Assembly: GCA_024330215.1 (NCBI GenBank)
Contig: JANDLU010000025.1
Location: forward strand, 1-41,042
Direction: 5' to 3'
Source: Candidatus Gaiellasilicea maunaloa
GTDB lineage: Bacteria > Actinomycetota > Thermoleophilia > Gaiellales > Gaiellaceae
Length of the DNA: 41,042 nucleotides
Shown: in pieces, positions 40,324 through 41,042 of the stretch
Layout of the letters: each line of letters opens with the position of its first letter
Position numbering within the stretch: position 1 is the first letter of the stretch
Translations under genes and position numbers: made by a program
Notes under the pieces: generated by a model
The model's database searches: none
Seen by the model: only the letters and a program-made list of their open reading frames with translations
Told to the model about the DNA's origin: nothing

Positions 40324-40331
40324 TGTCACAT
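40312..40331. promoter_or_regulatory. Operator-like imperfect palindrome
   Basis: ATGTGGTTAC and GTTGTCACAT pair at 7 of 10 positions, with perfect 5-base outer arms (ATGTG/CACAT), centred on AC-GT. It overlaps the -10 candidate, so a bound regulator would block transcription of the binding-protein gene. Confidence 0.35.
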
Positions 40332-40374
40332 CTAGATCCTCGGGGTCTACCACCTCTTAGCCAGGAGGCAACAC

Positions 40375-41042
40375 ATGTCGGGTCGCTGGATTCGCTTGGC
40401 GGGGCTTGCCGGAACGATCGCGCTCTCGGTCGCGATCATGGCCGGTCTCGCGAGCGCCCAATCGGACGCAACCACCGGTAAGGCGCCGGCCGCTACCGGC
40501 GTCGCATCGAGGACGCTCAACATCTACGGCATGGGCGGCCGGGACGACGTCGCCCAGGGCCGGCTCGACTTCGCCACTGACGCGCTCGGCTCCTCGGTCG
40601 AGGTCTCGAACCCGGTCAACGGGTTCAACGACCAGGCGTTCCTGGCGCGGCTCGCCGCCGGCGACGTTCCGGATCTCGTCTATCTCAGCCGCAACAGCGT
40701 CGGCACGTATGCGGCGAGAAATGCGTTCCTGCCGCTCGCGAACTGCATCAGGTCGCAGTCGATCGACACGAAGCAATACCGTGCCGCCGCGCTCAGCGAA
40801 GTCCGGTACAAGGGCCAGATCTACGCGCTGCCCGAGTTCACGAACCAGATCACGCTGCTCGTGAATCAGGACGTCGCCAAGGCCGCCGGCGTCGCCATGG
40901 CCGATATCCAGACGACGAACTGGCAGCGGCTACGAGCGGCGAACAAGAAGCTGCTCAACATCGATGGCGGCAGGCTGACGCGGATCGGCTTCGATCCGAA
41001 GATCCCTGAGTTCTTCCCGCTCTGGGTCAAGTGGTTCGGCAA
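40375..41042 (+). CDS. Extracellular solute-binding protein (partial, runs off the window)
   Basis: The first 222 codons of a sugar ABC importer binding protein are visible. A signal peptide MSGRWIRLAGLAGTIALSVA ends near ASAQSD with no lipobox Cys, so it may be secreted or held otherwise. The mature part follows the family: LNIYGMGGRDDVAQGRLDFAT, FNDQAFLARLAAGDVPDLVYLSRN, AFLPLANCI, KGQIYALPEFTNQITLLVNQDVAKAAGV and NWQRLRAANKKLL, the bacterial solute-binding protein family 1 pattern. AGGAGG with 6 bases spacing precedes the ATG. Permease genes would be expected downstream, outside the window, and it may use the importer ATPase at 30335. The ligand is unknown. Confidence 0.9.
   Translation, partial: MSGRWIRLAGLAGTIALSVAIMAGLASAQSDATTGKAPAATGVASRTLNIYGMGGRDDVAQGRLDFATDALGSSVEVSNPVNGFNDQAFLARLAAGDVPDLVYLSRNSVGTYAARNAFLPLANCIRSQSIDTKQYRAAALSEVRYKGQIYALPEFTNQITLLVNQDVAKAAGVAMADIQTTNWQRLRAANKKLLNIDGGRLTRIGFDPKIPEFFPLWVKWFG

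Overview
The window is 41,042 bases of very GC-rich DNA with strong G/C preference at third codon positions, frequent GTG starts and many ATGA, GTGA or CTGA start/stop overlaps. The order rpsF-ssb-rpsR-rplI followed by dnaB, a purA/purD-purB-purC-purS-purQ block, a bacterial Ku, a GAAC-N4-GTTC SOS-type box and possible leaderless starts suggest a high-GC Gram-positive bacterium. Actinomycetota of the Thermoleophilia type (Gaiellales/Solirubrobacterales) is the best guess. That placement is inference; there is no rRNA in the window to test it.

Bases 1-6374 are envelope and accessory genes. They hold a large secreted protein of unknown function, a small secreted carboxypeptidase-regulatory-like protein and an N-acetylmuramoyl-L-alanine amidase. 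A minus-strand run follows: a small anchored protein, an NAD-dependent epimerase, a coiled-coil/two-helix membrane protein with a Pro/Glu tail, and a glucose/sorbosone dehydrogenase-type propeller. Bases 6375-17233 are the conserved core. The S6-SSB-S18-L9 operon is followed by dnaB, whose 368-base upstream gap is rich in structure: a 12-bp hairpin, a perfect 30-bp palindrome, TGTGGA repeats and an SOS box. Then come a small zinc-ribbon protein, a decayed class II fructose-bisphosphate aldolase remnant and purA. A gap with four copies of one hairpin repeat follows, then purD-purB-purC-purS-purQ with every junction overlapping. purL is not next to purQ. Bases 17239-19826 hold a small hypothetical gene divergent from ku, a truncated glyoxalase-fold remnant, a four-helix phage-holin-like membrane protein and degraded sequence.

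Bases 19827-35972 are a carbohydrate-use island with two divergent units. The minus-strand unit, read from 31351 down, is: ABC sugar-importer ATPase (MsmX/UgpC type), GH38 alpha-mannosidase, a PfkB kinase broken by a frameshift, a tartrate/isopropylmalate-type dehydrogenase, a GH13 alpha-glucosidase, a xylose-isomerase-like TIM barrel, xylulokinase and an aldehyde dehydrogenase. The plus-strand unit is a tandem metallo-beta-lactamase-fold protein, a GH36/GH31-like glycosidase and a LacI-family regulator, all joined by 4-base overlaps. A plausible scheme is import and hydrolysis of mannose-, glucose- and xylose-containing oligosaccharides, sugar isomerisation and phosphorylation, and oxidation of aldehydes, under LacI control.

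Bases 36001-41042 contain a VapBC-type toxin-antitoxin pair, a two-gene ABC exporter-type half-transporter pair, and the start of an extracellular solute-binding protein that runs off the end. The binding protein may belong to another importer whose permeases lie outside the window.

The most notable observations are the structured region before dnaB, the four-copy hairpin family after purA, two probable CTG starts in CTGA overlaps (one in the PIN toxin, where no other start keeps the first catalytic Asp), two visibly broken metabolic genes (aldolase, PfkB kinase), a 136-base same-strand overlap between the GH13 and TIM-barrel genes, and the uncharacterised tandem-MBL plus glycosidase plus LacI unit.
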